Assembly (NCBI RefSeq): GCF_039729145.1
Contig: NZ_CP155793.1
Span: 620,001 to 684,000 of the forward strand
DNA from: Microbacterium sp. SY138
Lineage (GTDB): Bacteria; Actinomycetota; Actinomycetes; Actinomycetales; Microbacteriaceae
Length of the DNA stretch: 64,000 bases
Direction: 5' to 3'
Positions within the stretch are counted from its first letter, which is position 1; the number at the start of each line of letters is the position of its first letter. Shown here piece by piece: positions 34,645 through 43,813 of this stretch. The notes under the pieces were generated by a model. That model ran no database searches. It was not told the origin of the DNA and worked only from the letters and a program-made list of their open reading frames with translations. The translations under genes were made by a program, and so were the position numbers.

Positions 34645-35598
34645 GTGTCAATCGAGCACGGACGGCTTGCCGTCGTCGTCGTCAACTACGCCTCGGCGCG
34701 GCTTCTGCAACGCAATCTGGTGACCGTGGAGCGCGAAGCGCGGGCGATCGATCCCGACGTGCTCGTCCTCGTCGTCGACAACTGGTCGAACGCCGACGAA
34801 CGGCGGGCCGCCGGCGAAGTCGCCGACGCGCACGGCTGGCTGCTGATCGAATCGGAATCGAACTCGGGTTTCGGCGGCGGCGTCAACATCGGTGTCACGC
34901 GCGCGCTCGCCGAGGGGGCGACCGACGTGCTCGTCATCAATCCCGATGCGCACATCGACCGCGACTCCCTGCGTCGACTCGCTTCCGTCACCGCAGCCTC
35001 ACGCACCACGCTCGCTTCGCCGGTCATCACGGACTCCGATGGGAGAACCTGGTTCGCCGGCATCGACCTCCTGCTCGACGACGGCACCATGCGCGCACGT
35101 CGCAAGCGCGTCGACGGCGATGCGCAGCCGTTCGAACCTTGGCTGAGCGGGGCCTGCCTGTGGATCACGCGCGAAGTGTGGGAGCTCGCCGGCGGTTTCG
35201 ACGACGACTACTTCCTGTACTGGGAAGACGTCGACTTCTCTCGCCGCGTGGTGTCCGCCGGCGGCTCGCTGATGCTCGTCGAAGACGCCAATGCGGTGCA
35301 TGATGAGGGCGGCACGCAGCGCGCCGAACCCGAGACCTCCCGGGCGAAATCCGAGGGATATTACTACTACAACATCCGCAACCGGATGCTGTACGCGGTG
35401 CGTCATCTCGACGATGCCGCGGTGCAGCGCTGGCGCCGGTCCATCCCCCGCACGGCCAGAGAGGTCATCCTCCGAGGTGGGCGACGGCAGCTGATCCAGT
35501 CGGCCGCACCGATCCGGGCCTATCTTCGCGGTGTCCGCGAGGCCCGTCGGATCGCGCGGACCCACGCAATGGTCCAGAAGGGCAGGAAATGGTCGTAG
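34645..35598 (+). CDS. Family 2 glycosyltransferase (rhamnosyltransferase-like)
   Basis: A 317-aa GT2 enzyme starting at GTG with GGGGGGAGGA upstream. Seen: LAVVVVNYASARLL, LVVDNWSNAD, ESNSGFGGGVNIGV, the donor-binding INPDAHI, and the ED motif YWEDVDFSRRV. A basic C-terminus follows. It overlaps the next gene by 10 nt and starts the glycosyltransferase, CDP-alcohol transferase and phosphatase operon. Confidence 0.87.
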   Translation: MSIEHGRLAVVVVNYASARLLQRNLVTVEREARAIDPDVLVLVVDNWSNADERRAAGEVADAHGWLLIESESNSGFGGGVNIGVTRALAEGATDVLVINPDAHIDRDSLRRLASVTAASRTTLASPVITDSDGRTWFAGIDLLLDDGTMRARRKRVDGDAQPFEPWLSGACLWITREVWELAGGFDDDYFLYWEDVDFSRRVVSAGGSLMLVEDANAVHDEGGTQRAEPETSRAKSEGYYYYNIRNRMLYAVRHLDDAAVQRWRRSIPRTAREVILRGGRRQLIQSAAPIRAYLRGVREARRIARTHAMVQKGRKWS

Positions 35599-36308
35599 AC
35601 GCATATCACCGTCTCGCGCGTGCGCAGAAGGGGCACGCCCGAGGGGCACCCGCGTACTCGGTGTACGTCAACCGTCGTATCGGGCGGGTGCTCGCCGCCG
35701 TGGCCTACCGGATCGGTCTCACCCCCAACCAGGTGTCGATCATCAGCGCGGTGCACTCGTTCGTCGCGATCGGACTGATCGCGTTCGGTCCCGTGAACGT
35801 GCCCATGGGGCTGCTGATCGCCCTCCTTCTGGTGCTCGGGTATGCCTGGGATTCCGCGGACGGCCAGGTCGCACGTCTGCGCGGCGGGGGAAGCCCCCAG
35901 GGCGAGTGGCTCGATCACTTCATCGACACGATCAAGATCGCCTCGCTCCATCTCGCCGTGCTCATCGGGCTCTACCGCGTCCTCCCCGAGACGCCTCTGC
36001 TGCTGTTGATCCCGATCGTGTTCAGCATCGTGGCCACGACCACGTTCTCCGGAATGCTCCTCAACGACCTGCTCAAGGGAAAGCACGCGGTGGCGTCGAC
36101 CCATGAGCGCGGCGGCGGGACACTGCTGCGGTCTCTCATCCTGCTGCCGACCGACTTCGGTCTCGTGTGCCTCGTGTTCGTCCTGTGGGGATGGGCCCCG
36201 GCGTTCCTCGTCGGCTACGGCGCACTCTGCGCGGCCGCCGTCCTGTTCCTGGCACTCGCCGCGGTGAAGTGGTTCCGCGAGATCGGAAAGCTCGGGGAGG
36301 CCGCATGA
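35589..36308 (+). CDS. CDP-alcohol phosphatidyltransferase family protein
   Basis: A 239-aa membrane enzyme with about six helices. The family motif DxxDGxxAR...GxxxDxxxD is visible as DSADGQVARLRGGGSPQGEWLDHFID (described here in two parts: DSADGQVAR and GEWLDHFID). It moves a phospho-alcohol head group from a CDP-alcohol to an acceptor. With the cytidylyltransferase at 29520, a glycerol-phosphate or similar decoration of the surface polymer or its lipid carrier is plausible. Confidence 0.88.
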   Translation: MVVDAYHRLARAQKGHARGAPAYSVYVNRRIGRVLAAVAYRIGLTPNQVSIISAVHSFVAIGLIAFGPVNVPMGLLIALLLVLGYAWDSADGQVARLRGGGSPQGEWLDHFIDTIKIASLHLAVLIGLYRVLPETPLLLLIPIVFSIVATTTFSGMLLNDLLKGKHAVASTHERGGGTLLRSLILLPTDFGLVCLVFVLWGWAPAFLVGYGALCAAAVLFLALAAVKWFREIGKLGEAA

Positions 36309-36922
36309 CCGACGAGAAGATCCTCGTGGTCTGCGCCGCCAACGTCTGCCGGTCGCCTCTGGCCGAACTCGCGTTGAGGCGGGGGCTCGGGGCGGATTCG
36401 CCCCTCTCGGTGAGCAGCGCGGGCATCCGAGCGAACGCGGGCGACCCGATCTGCTCGGCCGTGGCGTCGTTGCACGACGACGAGGAGTGGCAGGCCCAAG
36501 CCCGGGCGCACCGGGCGCGACCGGTCACGGTCGAGCAGATCGAGCAGGCGAGCATCGTGCTCACGGCTTCGCGCGACATCCGTGGCGAGCTGGTGCGACT
36601 GGCACCGCGGTCGCGTGACTGGATGTTCACGATAAAGGAAGCCGCTCACCTCGGTGAGGGCTTCGCGTCGTCTGCTCCGGATCGGGTGGCGGAATATGTC
36701 GCCCACCTCGACCGGGGTCGATCGAGAGCCGTTCCGTTGGCCGCGTCCGGAGGTGTCGGGACCCGCCTGCGGCAGCTCTTCGGAGGCCGCACGACCGTCG
36801 ACCCGACGAGCATCGCCGATCGCCACGGAAGCCGCGGACACCTGGAGACGATCTCGGAGGTCGAGGCCTCCGTCGCGACCATCCTGGCGCAACTCGGAGG
36901 ACATCGGCGACACTCTTCTTGA
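36305..36922 (+). CDS. Low-molecular-weight protein tyrosine phosphatase
   Basis: A 205-aa cytosolic phosphatase starting at an ATG overlapping the previous stop (ATGA). The catalytic loop CAANVCRS (Cys10 to Arg16) fits CX5R. The C-terminal part is longer and less conserved than in ~150-aa family members, and the usual DP general-acid loop is not clear. Such enzymes counteract Wzc-type tyrosine kinases; the likely partner is at 43814. Confidence 0.86.
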   Translation: MTDEKILVVCAANVCRSPLAELALRRGLGADSPLSVSSAGIRANAGDPICSAVASLHDDEEWQAQARAHRARPVTVEQIEQASIVLTASRDIRGELVRLAPRSRDWMFTIKEAAHLGEGFASSAPDRVAEYVAHLDRGRSRAVPLAASGGVGTRLRQLFGGRTTVDPTSIADRHGSRGHLETISEVEASVATILAQLGGHRRHSS

Positions 36923-36930
36923 GCGAACAC

Positions 36931-36959
36931 TTGCGATATTCCGGTCCTCGCACTACGAT
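36931..36959 (+). promoter_or_regulatory. Sigma-70-type promoter for the lipoprotein gene
   Basis: TTGCGA (36931-36936), a 17-bp spacer and TACGAT (36954-36959), close to the housekeeping consensus, about 85 bp before GTG 37047. The long leader contains GGGGA repeats. Confidence 0.6.
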
Positions 36960-37046
36960 TAGCCGACGCCGCGTTCTACGCGGTTGAAGGGGACCCGAAG
37001 CCGAGGGGGCTTTGGGAACGGGGAATCTGGGTTCTGGGGAGCTGCA

Positions 37047-37655
37047 GTGTTCAAAGTTTCATCATGCCGTTCTGGGGACGGCTCTTCGCGCTCACTACGA
37101 GCGATGGTCGTCGCGCCGTTGGTGGCGCTCGCACTCGTCACGGCCGGCTGCACCGCAGCGCCTGGCGCTTCCGAGACGCCGGCGCCTGAAGGCACCAGCA
37201 CCACCGACTGGACGCCGCCTTCCGACACGGAGACCGAAGGGCCCACCGAGGCTCCGGCGCTCACCGAGCAGAGCGGGGCGCTCGACGCACCGATCGCGCT
37301 CTCCACCGACATGGTGGTCACGATCGACAAGATCTCGACGACGACCATCAAGCCCGAGACGCCCGGCGAGTACGCCGGCTCCGCAGTCGTCGTCACGCTC
37401 TCCGTGTCCAACGACTCGAAGCGCGCGCAGAGCGTCGATTCCGCCGTCGTCAGCCTCGTCACGGACGACGGCGACATCGGCGTCTCGACCACCGCCGGTC
37501 CGAACGAGCCCCTGCAGGGCGAGCTCGCCGCCGGCGCGAAGGCCACGGGGACCTACGTCTTCATGCTCGACCCGACTCAGGGCCGCTCGGTGAAGATCAG
37601 CGTCAACTACGCCGCAGGAGAGCCGGTGGCGACGTTCGCCGGCCAGCTCTCCTGA
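37047..37655 (+). CDS. Lipoprotein with Ig-like (DUF4352-like) domain
   Basis: A 202-aa protein. GTG 37047 was chosen because GGGGAG lies 7 nt upstream; ATG 36984 and ATG 37104 are in frame. A basic stretch, a hydrophobic run and lipobox VTAGC mark a lipoprotein. A Thr/Pro/Glu-rich spacer is followed by a ~120-residue beta domain (SAVVVTLSVSNDSKRAQSVDS..., then GTYVFMLDP) like the DUF4352 fold. It may sit at the surface near the polymer machinery; function unknown. Confidence 0.78.
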   Translation: MFKVSSCRSGDGSSRSLRAMVVAPLVALALVTAGCTAAPGASETPAPEGTSTTDWTPPSDTETEGPTEAPALTEQSGALDAPIALSTDMVVTIDKISTTTIKPETPGEYAGSAVVVTLSVSNDSKRAQSVDSAVVSLVTDDGDIGVSTTAGPNEPLQGELAAGAKATGTYVFMLDPTQGRSVKISVNYAAGEPVATFAGQLS

Positions 37656-37741
37656 CGCGCACGCATTCTTTCGCATCACTTTCGGTTTTTCATCGCACTA
37701 ACTCATTTTCGAAGAAGAAAACTGGCGGCTGGGGAGTCACT

Positions 37742-40700
37742 ATGGGGAACACATCGACCACGAGGCGGGCGCTGAGCGCGCTTGCGTCTGTCGTGACGGC
37801 GGCATTGCTCGTCGCCGGCATGACGACACTGGGTGCACAGGCGGCGTCGGCAGACGTCCCGTCGACACCACCGCCCCTGCTGCAGCGCGACGACAACGTC
37901 GTCACGTCGGATCCGATTCCGACCGTGCAGATCGACAACGGCTACGTCTGGTCTCAGACGACCATCGGTTCGACCGTGTACGCGGTCGGCAAGTTCGACA
38001 ACGCCCGTGCGCCCCTGGCTGCCCCGGGAACGAGCCTGACGGCGCGTTCGAACGTTCTCGCCTATGACATCAACACCGGCCAGCTGCTGTCGTTCGCCCC
38101 GCAGGTGAACGGCGTGATCAAGGCCGTCGCCGCCTCGCCCGACGGAAGCCGCATCTACATCGGCGGCTCCTTCAACTCGGTCAACGGTCAGGCGCGCTGG
38201 AACTTCGCGGCCCTCGATGCCGTGACCGGTCAGCTCGTCCCCGGATTCTCGCCGTCCATCGGCGGCAGCGGCGTCTACGCGCTCGCCACCTCGGGATCGA
38301 GCGTCTACGTCGGCGGCCTGTTCACGCAGGGCAACGGAACGGCTCGCAAGAACCTCGCCGGCTTCAACGCCGCCAACGGGGCCCTGCTGAGCTGGGCACC
38401 GCAGACCGACCTCCAGGTCGACGCGATGGTCATGGACCCCGCGGGTCAGAACGTCATCGCCGCCGGCCGCTTCTCGCAGGTGAACGGCGACCTGACCATG
38501 CGCGGCACTGTCGCGCTGGACAAGACGACCGGTGCCGTCGACTCATCGTGGGCGCTCCCGCAGACGGTCAAGAACGGCTCGAACACGGGCAGCAACTCGG
38601 GCAAGGCGGGCATCTTCGGACTCGCCGCCGACGCCACGGCCGTCTACGGCACCGGCTGGGTCTACGCCGACGCCGCCACGGGAAACCTCGAGGGCACGTT
38701 CGCGGCGGAGGCCGGAACCGGACAGGTCCGCTGGATCGCGGACTGCCTCGGCGACCACTACGGCGTCTACTCGACCGGCAAGGTCGTCTACACGACCAGC
38801 CACACGCACGCGTGCGGCACGATGAACCTGCACCCCGAGCAGAACCCGCGCACGCACCGCTACTCCGAGGCGTACACGGCCGATGCCCGCGGTTCGCTGG
38901 GCAACCAGCCCGCAGCCGGCGGCACCTACAAGAACTGGGCGGGCACCCCCGCGCCGTCTCCCTACGCCTGGACGCCCGACTGGGCCGTCGGCGTGACGAC
39001 GGGCCTGGGTCAGGCCGGACTCTCCATCACCGGCGCCGGCAACATGATCTCGATCGGCGGCGAGTTCCGCTCGGTCAACAACGGTCGATTCGAGGGCCTC
39101 GTGCGCTTCTCGACGAACCCTCCGGGCGGAGCCAAGGACGGACCCCGCCTCGCCGCGGCCAACTGGACAGGCACTGCGCAGTCGTTCATTCCGGGTCGCG
39201 TCCGCGTCTCGATCCCGGCCAACTGGGACCGCGACGACCTGACGCTCACGTATGAGCTCCGTCGCACGGGCATGGCGACCCCTGTCGCCACGACCACGGC
39301 GAACGGAACCTGGTGGAACCGACCGGCCGTCATCCTCGAGGACAAGACCGCCACGCCGGGGTCCCAGCAGGAGTACACGGTCGTCGCGAAGGACGGCAAC
39401 GGCAACACCGTGAGCAGTCAGGCGATGTCCGTGACCGTCGCATCGGGCACGGTCTCGAGCTACACCAACGCGGTCATCACGGATAACCCGCAGCTGTACT
39501 ACCCGTTGGGCACCGCGCCGCAGGACTGGGCGGGGGCGAACCCGCCGGTGTTCGGCTCGGGCGTGACGTCGTCGACCTCCGGTGTCGAGAACACCGCCAC
39601 CGGTGCCTCGACCTTCTCCGGAACGAGCACGGGACGAATCTCGTCGACCGACAAGATCGCCGCCCCGACGGAGTTCTCGACCGAACTGTGGTTCAAGACG
39701 AACACGACGACCGGTGGGAAGCTTCTCGGCTATGGGAACGCGGCCTCGGGTGACTCCACGAGCTACGACCGTCATCTCTACATGACGAACAACGGTCGGC
39801 TGGTCTTCGGCACGTACAACGGCAGCACGCAGACCGTACAGAACTCCACGGCGTTGAACAACAATGCGTGGCACCATGCTGTGGCCACGCAGAGCGCTGC
39901 CGGCATGAAGCTGTACATCGACGGCGCTCTCGTCTCATCGGCAGCCGGTGCGACCACTGCCGAGAACTACGTCGGCTACTGGCGCGTCGGCGGGGACAAC
40001 CTCAACGGCTGGCCGTCCGCGCCGAGCTCGATCAACTTCAAGGGTGCGCTCGACGAGGTCGCGGTCTACCCCTACGCGCTGACCGCCGCACAGGTGCAGA
40101 CGCACTACGGCATCGGCAAGGGCTTCCAGCCGCCGACCGCCGCCTTCACCGCGACGCCGACCGATCTCGCGGTGGCGTTCGACGCCAGTGCATCCGCGCC
40201 GACCGGCTCGGCCACGATCACCGGCTACAGCTGGGACTTCGGTGACGACTCGGCGACGGCCACCGGCCAGACGGTCTCGCACACCTACACCGCCGCGGGA
40301 ACCTACACGGCCAAGCTCACGGTCACGGACAGCAACGGGCTGGCCACCACGACCGAGAACCCGGTCGTGGTCCAGGCGGCGAATGTGCTGCCCACCGCCT
40401 CCTTCGAGGTCACGGGCACCGGTCTCTCGGTCTCCGCCGATGCCTCCGCCTCCACCGACTCCGACGGCACGATCGCTTCGTACGACTGGAACTGGGGCGA
40501 CGGATCGACGTCGAGCGGCCAGGTCGCCAGCCACGTGTACGCCTCGGCGGGCACGCGCACGGTGACCCTGACCGTCACCGACAACCGTGGTGGCACGGCG
40601 ACCACCACGCGTGAGGCCGTCACGACCCATGCGAACCCGGTCGCGACGTTCACATCGACCGCGTCGGGGATGAACGTCGACGTCTCGGCCGCAGGGTCGA

Positions 40701-42436
40701 GCGCGTCCGACGGGGCGACGCTCTCCTACTCCTGGAACTGGGGCGACGGAACGCCCGCGGGTACAGGGGCGACCGCCGGCCACACGTACACCCAGCCGGG
40801 TGCGCATGACATCACCCTCACGGTCACCGACAGCCTCGGCGGCTCGGCGAGCGTCACGAAGTCCGTGACCGTTCAGGCGCAGGTGTTCGCAGCATCCGAC
40901 TCGTTCGGCCGCGTCGTCTCGAGTGGCTGGGGCGCGGCTGATGTCGGCGGCACCTGGGCACCCATGAGCGGTTCGGCCGCCGTCACCTCCGTCGCCGACG
41001 GCGTCGGCAAGGTGAATCTCACCCCGGGCGAGACCCGCGAGATGCTGTTGCAGGGCACGTCGCTCCTCGACACGTCGGCGCGGATCACCTACTCGCTGGC
41101 CTCCGGACCGTCGACGGGTGTCGCGTACGAGGGACTCGGCGCACGTCGCTCCGGTTCGAACGGCTACCGTGCGCTCGCATGGCACCGTGCGGACGGCACC
41201 ACGTGGCTCGTGATCCACCGCAACGGAACGGCCATCGCCAGCACCGCGGTCGCCGGTCTCACGTGGACCGCGGGAAGCACTTTCAACCTCGCCATGGAGA
41301 CCACGGGTTCCGGAACCACGACGATCCGCGCGAAGCTGTGGGCGGCCGGCGCTGCAGAGCCCGCCAACTGGCAGCTCTCGACCACGGATGCGACGCCGGC
41401 CCTCCAGGCCGCCGGAGCCCCGACGGTGTTCTCCTACCGAGCCGGCAGCGCGACCGGCACCAACCTCGCGAGCTTCGACGACTTCACGCTGAAGAACCTC
41501 GGAGCCGCGACACCGCAGCCCGAGCCGCAGCCGACGAACGTCGCGCCGACCGCCGCGTTCACGGCGACGGCCACGGGCCTGACCGTCAACGTCAACGGCG
41601 GAGCGTCGACCGACTCGGACGGCACCATCGCCTCCTACGCCTGGAACTTCGGAGACGGAACGACAGGCACCGGAGCGACGAGCTCGCGGGCGTACACGGC
41701 GGCGGGCACCTACACGGTGACCCTCACGGTGACGGACGACAAGGGCGCGACCAACACCGCCACCCAGCAGGTCACGGTCACGGCACCTCCTGTCGAGCCG
41801 CAGCCTGAGCCCAACCCGGCAGCGCTGGCGAGCGATGAGTTCGACCGCACCGCTGGTCCCGGCTGGGGGAGCGCGGTCACCGGCGGTGCCTGGAGCATCG
41901 CCGGAGGCTCGCAGGCGGCGGCGACCGTCGCCGACGGCCAGGGCAAGCTGAGCCTGGTCGCCGGAGACACCCGTCATGCGACGCTCAACACGACGTCGAT
42001 CGGTGATTCCCTCCTCGAGACGCAGTTCCGCGTCGATCAGGCTCCCGCCGCAGGTGGCGCCTACATCGGAGTCATCGCCCGTCAGACGGCCGCGGGGAAG
42101 TACTTCGCCCGCGCGTGGCTCCGTCCCGACGGAACCGTGTGGCTCGTGGTCCACCGTGAAGGGACTGTGGTGCTCACGCAGGCCGTGCCCGGGCTGGTCT
42201 GGGCGGCGAACACGTCGTACAGCCTGAAGGTGTCGGTCACCGGGTCGACCTCGACCGCCATCTCGGCGAAGATCTGGGCGACGGGTACCACCGAGCCGGC
42301 GAACTGGCAGATCAACGCGACGGATGCGACGCCGCTGGCGGCGGGAGCGGTCGGCCTCAGCGGCAACCGGTCGGGCAGTTCGACGGCGCCTCTGAACGTC
42401 TCGTTCGATTCGTTCCGCGTCACCGCGCCCCAGTAA
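37742..42436 (+). CDS. Giant secreted surface protein with LamG-like and four PKD domains
   Basis: A 1564-aa exported protein: signal peptide with cleavage near residue 38 (AQAASA), a region of propeller-like repeats at about 50-480 (repeated VYVGG/IYIGG.F..VNG), an Ig-like segment at about 490-565, a LamG-like domain at about 572-795 (DRHLYMTNNGRLVFGTY, NAWHHAVATQ, LYIDGALV), PKD domains at about 800, 880 and 965, a ~200-residue domain at about 1045-1250, a fourth PKD at about 1263-1345 and a second copy of the ~200-residue domain at 1357-1563. No LPXTG or membrane anchor was seen at the C-terminus. Carbohydrate binding or adhesion at the surface is likely. Confidence 0.88.
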   Translation: MGNTSTTRRALSALASVVTAALLVAGMTTLGAQAASADVPSTPPPLLQRDDNVVTSDPIPTVQIDNGYVWSQTTIGSTVYAVGKFDNARAPLAAPGTSLTARSNVLAYDINTGQLLSFAPQVNGVIKAVAASPDGSRIYIGGSFNSVNGQARWNFAALDAVTGQLVPGFSPSIGGSGVYALATSGSSVYVGGLFTQGNGTARKNLAGFNAANGALLSWAPQTDLQVDAMVMDPAGQNVIAAGRFSQVNGDLTMRGTVALDKTTGAVDSSWALPQTVKNGSNTGSNSGKAGIFGLAADATAVYGTGWVYADAATGNLEGTFAAEAGTGQVRWIADCLGDHYGVYSTGKVVYTTSHTHACGTMNLHPEQNPRTHRYSEAYTADARGSLGNQPAAGGTYKNWAGTPAPSPYAWTPDWAVGVTTGLGQAGLSITGAGNMISIGGEFRSVNNGRFEGLVRFSTNPPGGAKDGPRLAAANWTGTAQSFIPGRVRVSIPANWDRDDLTLTYELRRTGMATPVATTTANGTWWNRPAVILEDKTATPGSQQEYTVVAKDGNGNTVSSQAMSVTVASGTVSSYTNAVITDNPQLYYPLGTAPQDWAGANPPVFGSGVTSSTSGVENTATGASTFSGTSTGRISSTDKIAAPTEFSTELWFKTNTTTGGKLLGYGNAASGDSTSYDRHLYMTNNGRLVFGTYNGSTQTVQNSTALNNNAWHHAVATQSAAGMKLYIDGALVSSAAGATTAENYVGYWRVGGDNLNGWPSAPSSINFKGALDEVAVYPYALTAAQVQTHYGIGKGFQPPTAAFTATPTDLAVAFDASASAPTGSATITGYSWDFGDDSATATGQTVSHTYTAAGTYTAKLTVTDSNGLATTTENPVVVQAANVLPTASFEVTGTGLSVSADASASTDSDGTIASYDWNWGDGSTSSGQVASHVYASAGTRTVTLTVTDNRGGTATTTREAVTTHANPVATFTSTASGMNVDVSAAGSSASDGATLSYSWNWGDGTPAGTGATAGHTYTQPGAHDITLTVTDSLGGSASVTKSVTVQAQVFAASDSFGRVVSSGWGAADVGGTWAPMSGSAAVTSVADGVGKVNLTPGETREMLLQGTSLLDTSARITYSLASGPSTGVAYEGLGARRSGSNGYRALAWHRADGTTWLVIHRNGTAIASTAVAGLTWTAGSTFNLAMETTGSGTTTIRAKLWAAGAAEPANWQLSTTDATPALQAAGAPTVFSYRAGSATGTNLASFDDFTLKNLGAATPQPEPQPTNVAPTAAFTATATGLTVNVNGGASTDSDGTIASYAWNFGDGTTGTGATSSRAYTAAGTYTVTLTVTDDKGATNTATQQVTVTAPPVEPQPEPNPAALASDEFDRTAGPGWGSAVTGGAWSIAGGSQAAATVADGQGKLSLVAGDTRHATLNTTSIGDSLLETQFRVDQAPAAGGAYIGVIARQTAAGKYFARAWLRPDGTVWLVVHREGTVVLTQAVPGLVWAANTSYSLKVSVTGSTSTAISAKIWATGTTEPANWQINATDATPLAAGAVGLSGNRSGSSTAPLNVSFDSFRVTAPQ

Positions 42437-42447
42437 GATCCTGACGC

Positions 42448-43758
42448 ATGGCCACTGCTGTTCCGATCGCGCTCCTCGCCGTCGGAGGAATCGCAGCAGT
42501 GGCCATCGTCGTGTTCGTGCTCCGGCTGATGCCGCGCACCGCTTTCGTGGCCTGGGCGTGCGTGCTCTTCTTCGTGCCGCTCTGGGTCGGCGTGAACGTC
42601 GGCTTCTACTGGGCGGCGATCACGCTGCTCACGGCTTTGATGATCATCGTGAACTGGTCCGTCGTCCCTCTGCGGGCCGCGGATGCCTGGGTCGTGGCGT
42701 TCATCATCGTCATCGTCGGACTCTACGGCTTCGGCTCGGTGGACCTCCCGTCTCTCGTCGCCGCGCTGCTCGAGTGGGTCATCCCCTACCTCTGGGGGCG
42801 CGTCGTCCTCGCCCGCATCGCGCCGGGGTGGGTCACGTCGACGATCGCCGTGGTCGCGATCATCGCCGCGGTCCTCGGCATCGTCGAGTTCTTCACGTCG
42901 TTCAACCCGTTCGTGCTGATCCCGGGATCGGGCGTCATCTACGACACCTGGAGCCCCCTGCAGGAACGCGGCGGGGTCTTGAGGGTGGAAGGCGCGTTCG
43001 GGCATTCGATCGCCCTGGGAGCGGCCCTGGCGATGTCGTCGGCGTTCATCGTGGCGACGAAGTGGCGTCTGGTCCCGAAGATCGGCGGCGTCGTACTCAT
43101 CGCCGTGGCGACGGTCCTGACGTTCAGTCGCGCGGGTCAGCTCACCCTCGTGCTCACTCTGGTGCTGTCCACGTTCCTGATCGTCGGGGTGTCCACCCGG
43201 TTCCGGGTCGCGATCGTCACCGCCGGCGTCATCGGCACCGTCATCGCGATCCCGATCATCGACTCCGTCTTCGGGGCGGCGGGCGATGAGGCCGGCGGCA
43301 GCGCGGACTATCGGACCGACCTCCTCGTGCTCCTCCAGCAGGTGCAGCTCTTCGGCAATCCGGGGGACTGGCATTCGCTCGTCTCGGGTGACTACTACCT
43401 CGGCTACTTCGCGCGCTCCGTCGACAACGCCCTCGTCCTCACCCTGCTCCGCTACGGCTACGTGCCGACCCTGCTGATCATGGCGGCGATCGTCTGCGCG
43501 GCGATCATGACCGTGCGACGTTCGACCCGGAGCCCGGCGTCCATCGCCGTCGTGGGGCAGCTGCCGAGCCTCGTGGTGGTCGCACTGATCACGCAGTACA
43601 GCATGTTCCTCTGGTTCTGCGTGGGGCTCGCGATCACGTGGGCCCGCGACGCCGACGCGCTCGGTGGAAGGCGCGAGGGACCTGTGGAGATACGGCGGGG
43701 ATCGCTCGAGACTTCGCGCCCGCCCCGTGGCGCAGTGGAGCGCCCTGCACAGTCATGA
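42448..43758 (+). CDS. O-antigen ligase/Wzy-like polymerase
   Basis: A 436-aa integral membrane protein with about 11-12 helices. A large external loop lies around residues 155-185 (SPLQERGGVLRVEGAFGHS), followed by the short motif LTFSRAGQLTLV that is typical of Wzy/WaaL proteins. A charged cytosolic tail closes it. It would polymerise lipid-linked repeat units outside the membrane, working with the flippase at 48075 and the kinase at 43814. ATG lies 11 nt after the giant surface protein gene. Confidence 0.85.
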   Translation: MATAVPIALLAVGGIAAVAIVVFVLRLMPRTAFVAWACVLFFVPLWVGVNVGFYWAAITLLTALMIIVNWSVVPLRAADAWVVAFIIVIVGLYGFGSVDLPSLVAALLEWVIPYLWGRVVLARIAPGWVTSTIAVVAIIAAVLGIVEFFTSFNPFVLIPGSGVIYDTWSPLQERGGVLRVEGAFGHSIALGAALAMSSAFIVATKWRLVPKIGGVVLIAVATVLTFSRAGQLTLVLTLVLSTFLIVGVSTRFRVAIVTAGVIGTVIAIPIIDSVFGAAGDEAGGSADYRTDLLVLLQQVQLFGNPGDWHSLVSGDYYLGYFARSVDNALVLTLLRYGYVPTLLIMAAIVCAAIMTVRRSTRSPASIAVVGQLPSLVVVALITQYSMFLWFCVGLAITWARDADALGGRREGPVEIRRGSLETSRPPRGAVERPAQS

Positions 43759-43813
43759 AGTCGTGGAATCGAACACTCCTCTAGAATCGAAGTCTGAGGG
43801 GGAATGGGGAGTC

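Noticed and set aside
39935..42154. A 739-codon minus-strand frame opposite the PKD protein
   Set aside because: Low-complexity Arg/Gly-rich translation with no motif; the plus strand has signal peptide, LamG and PKD domains.
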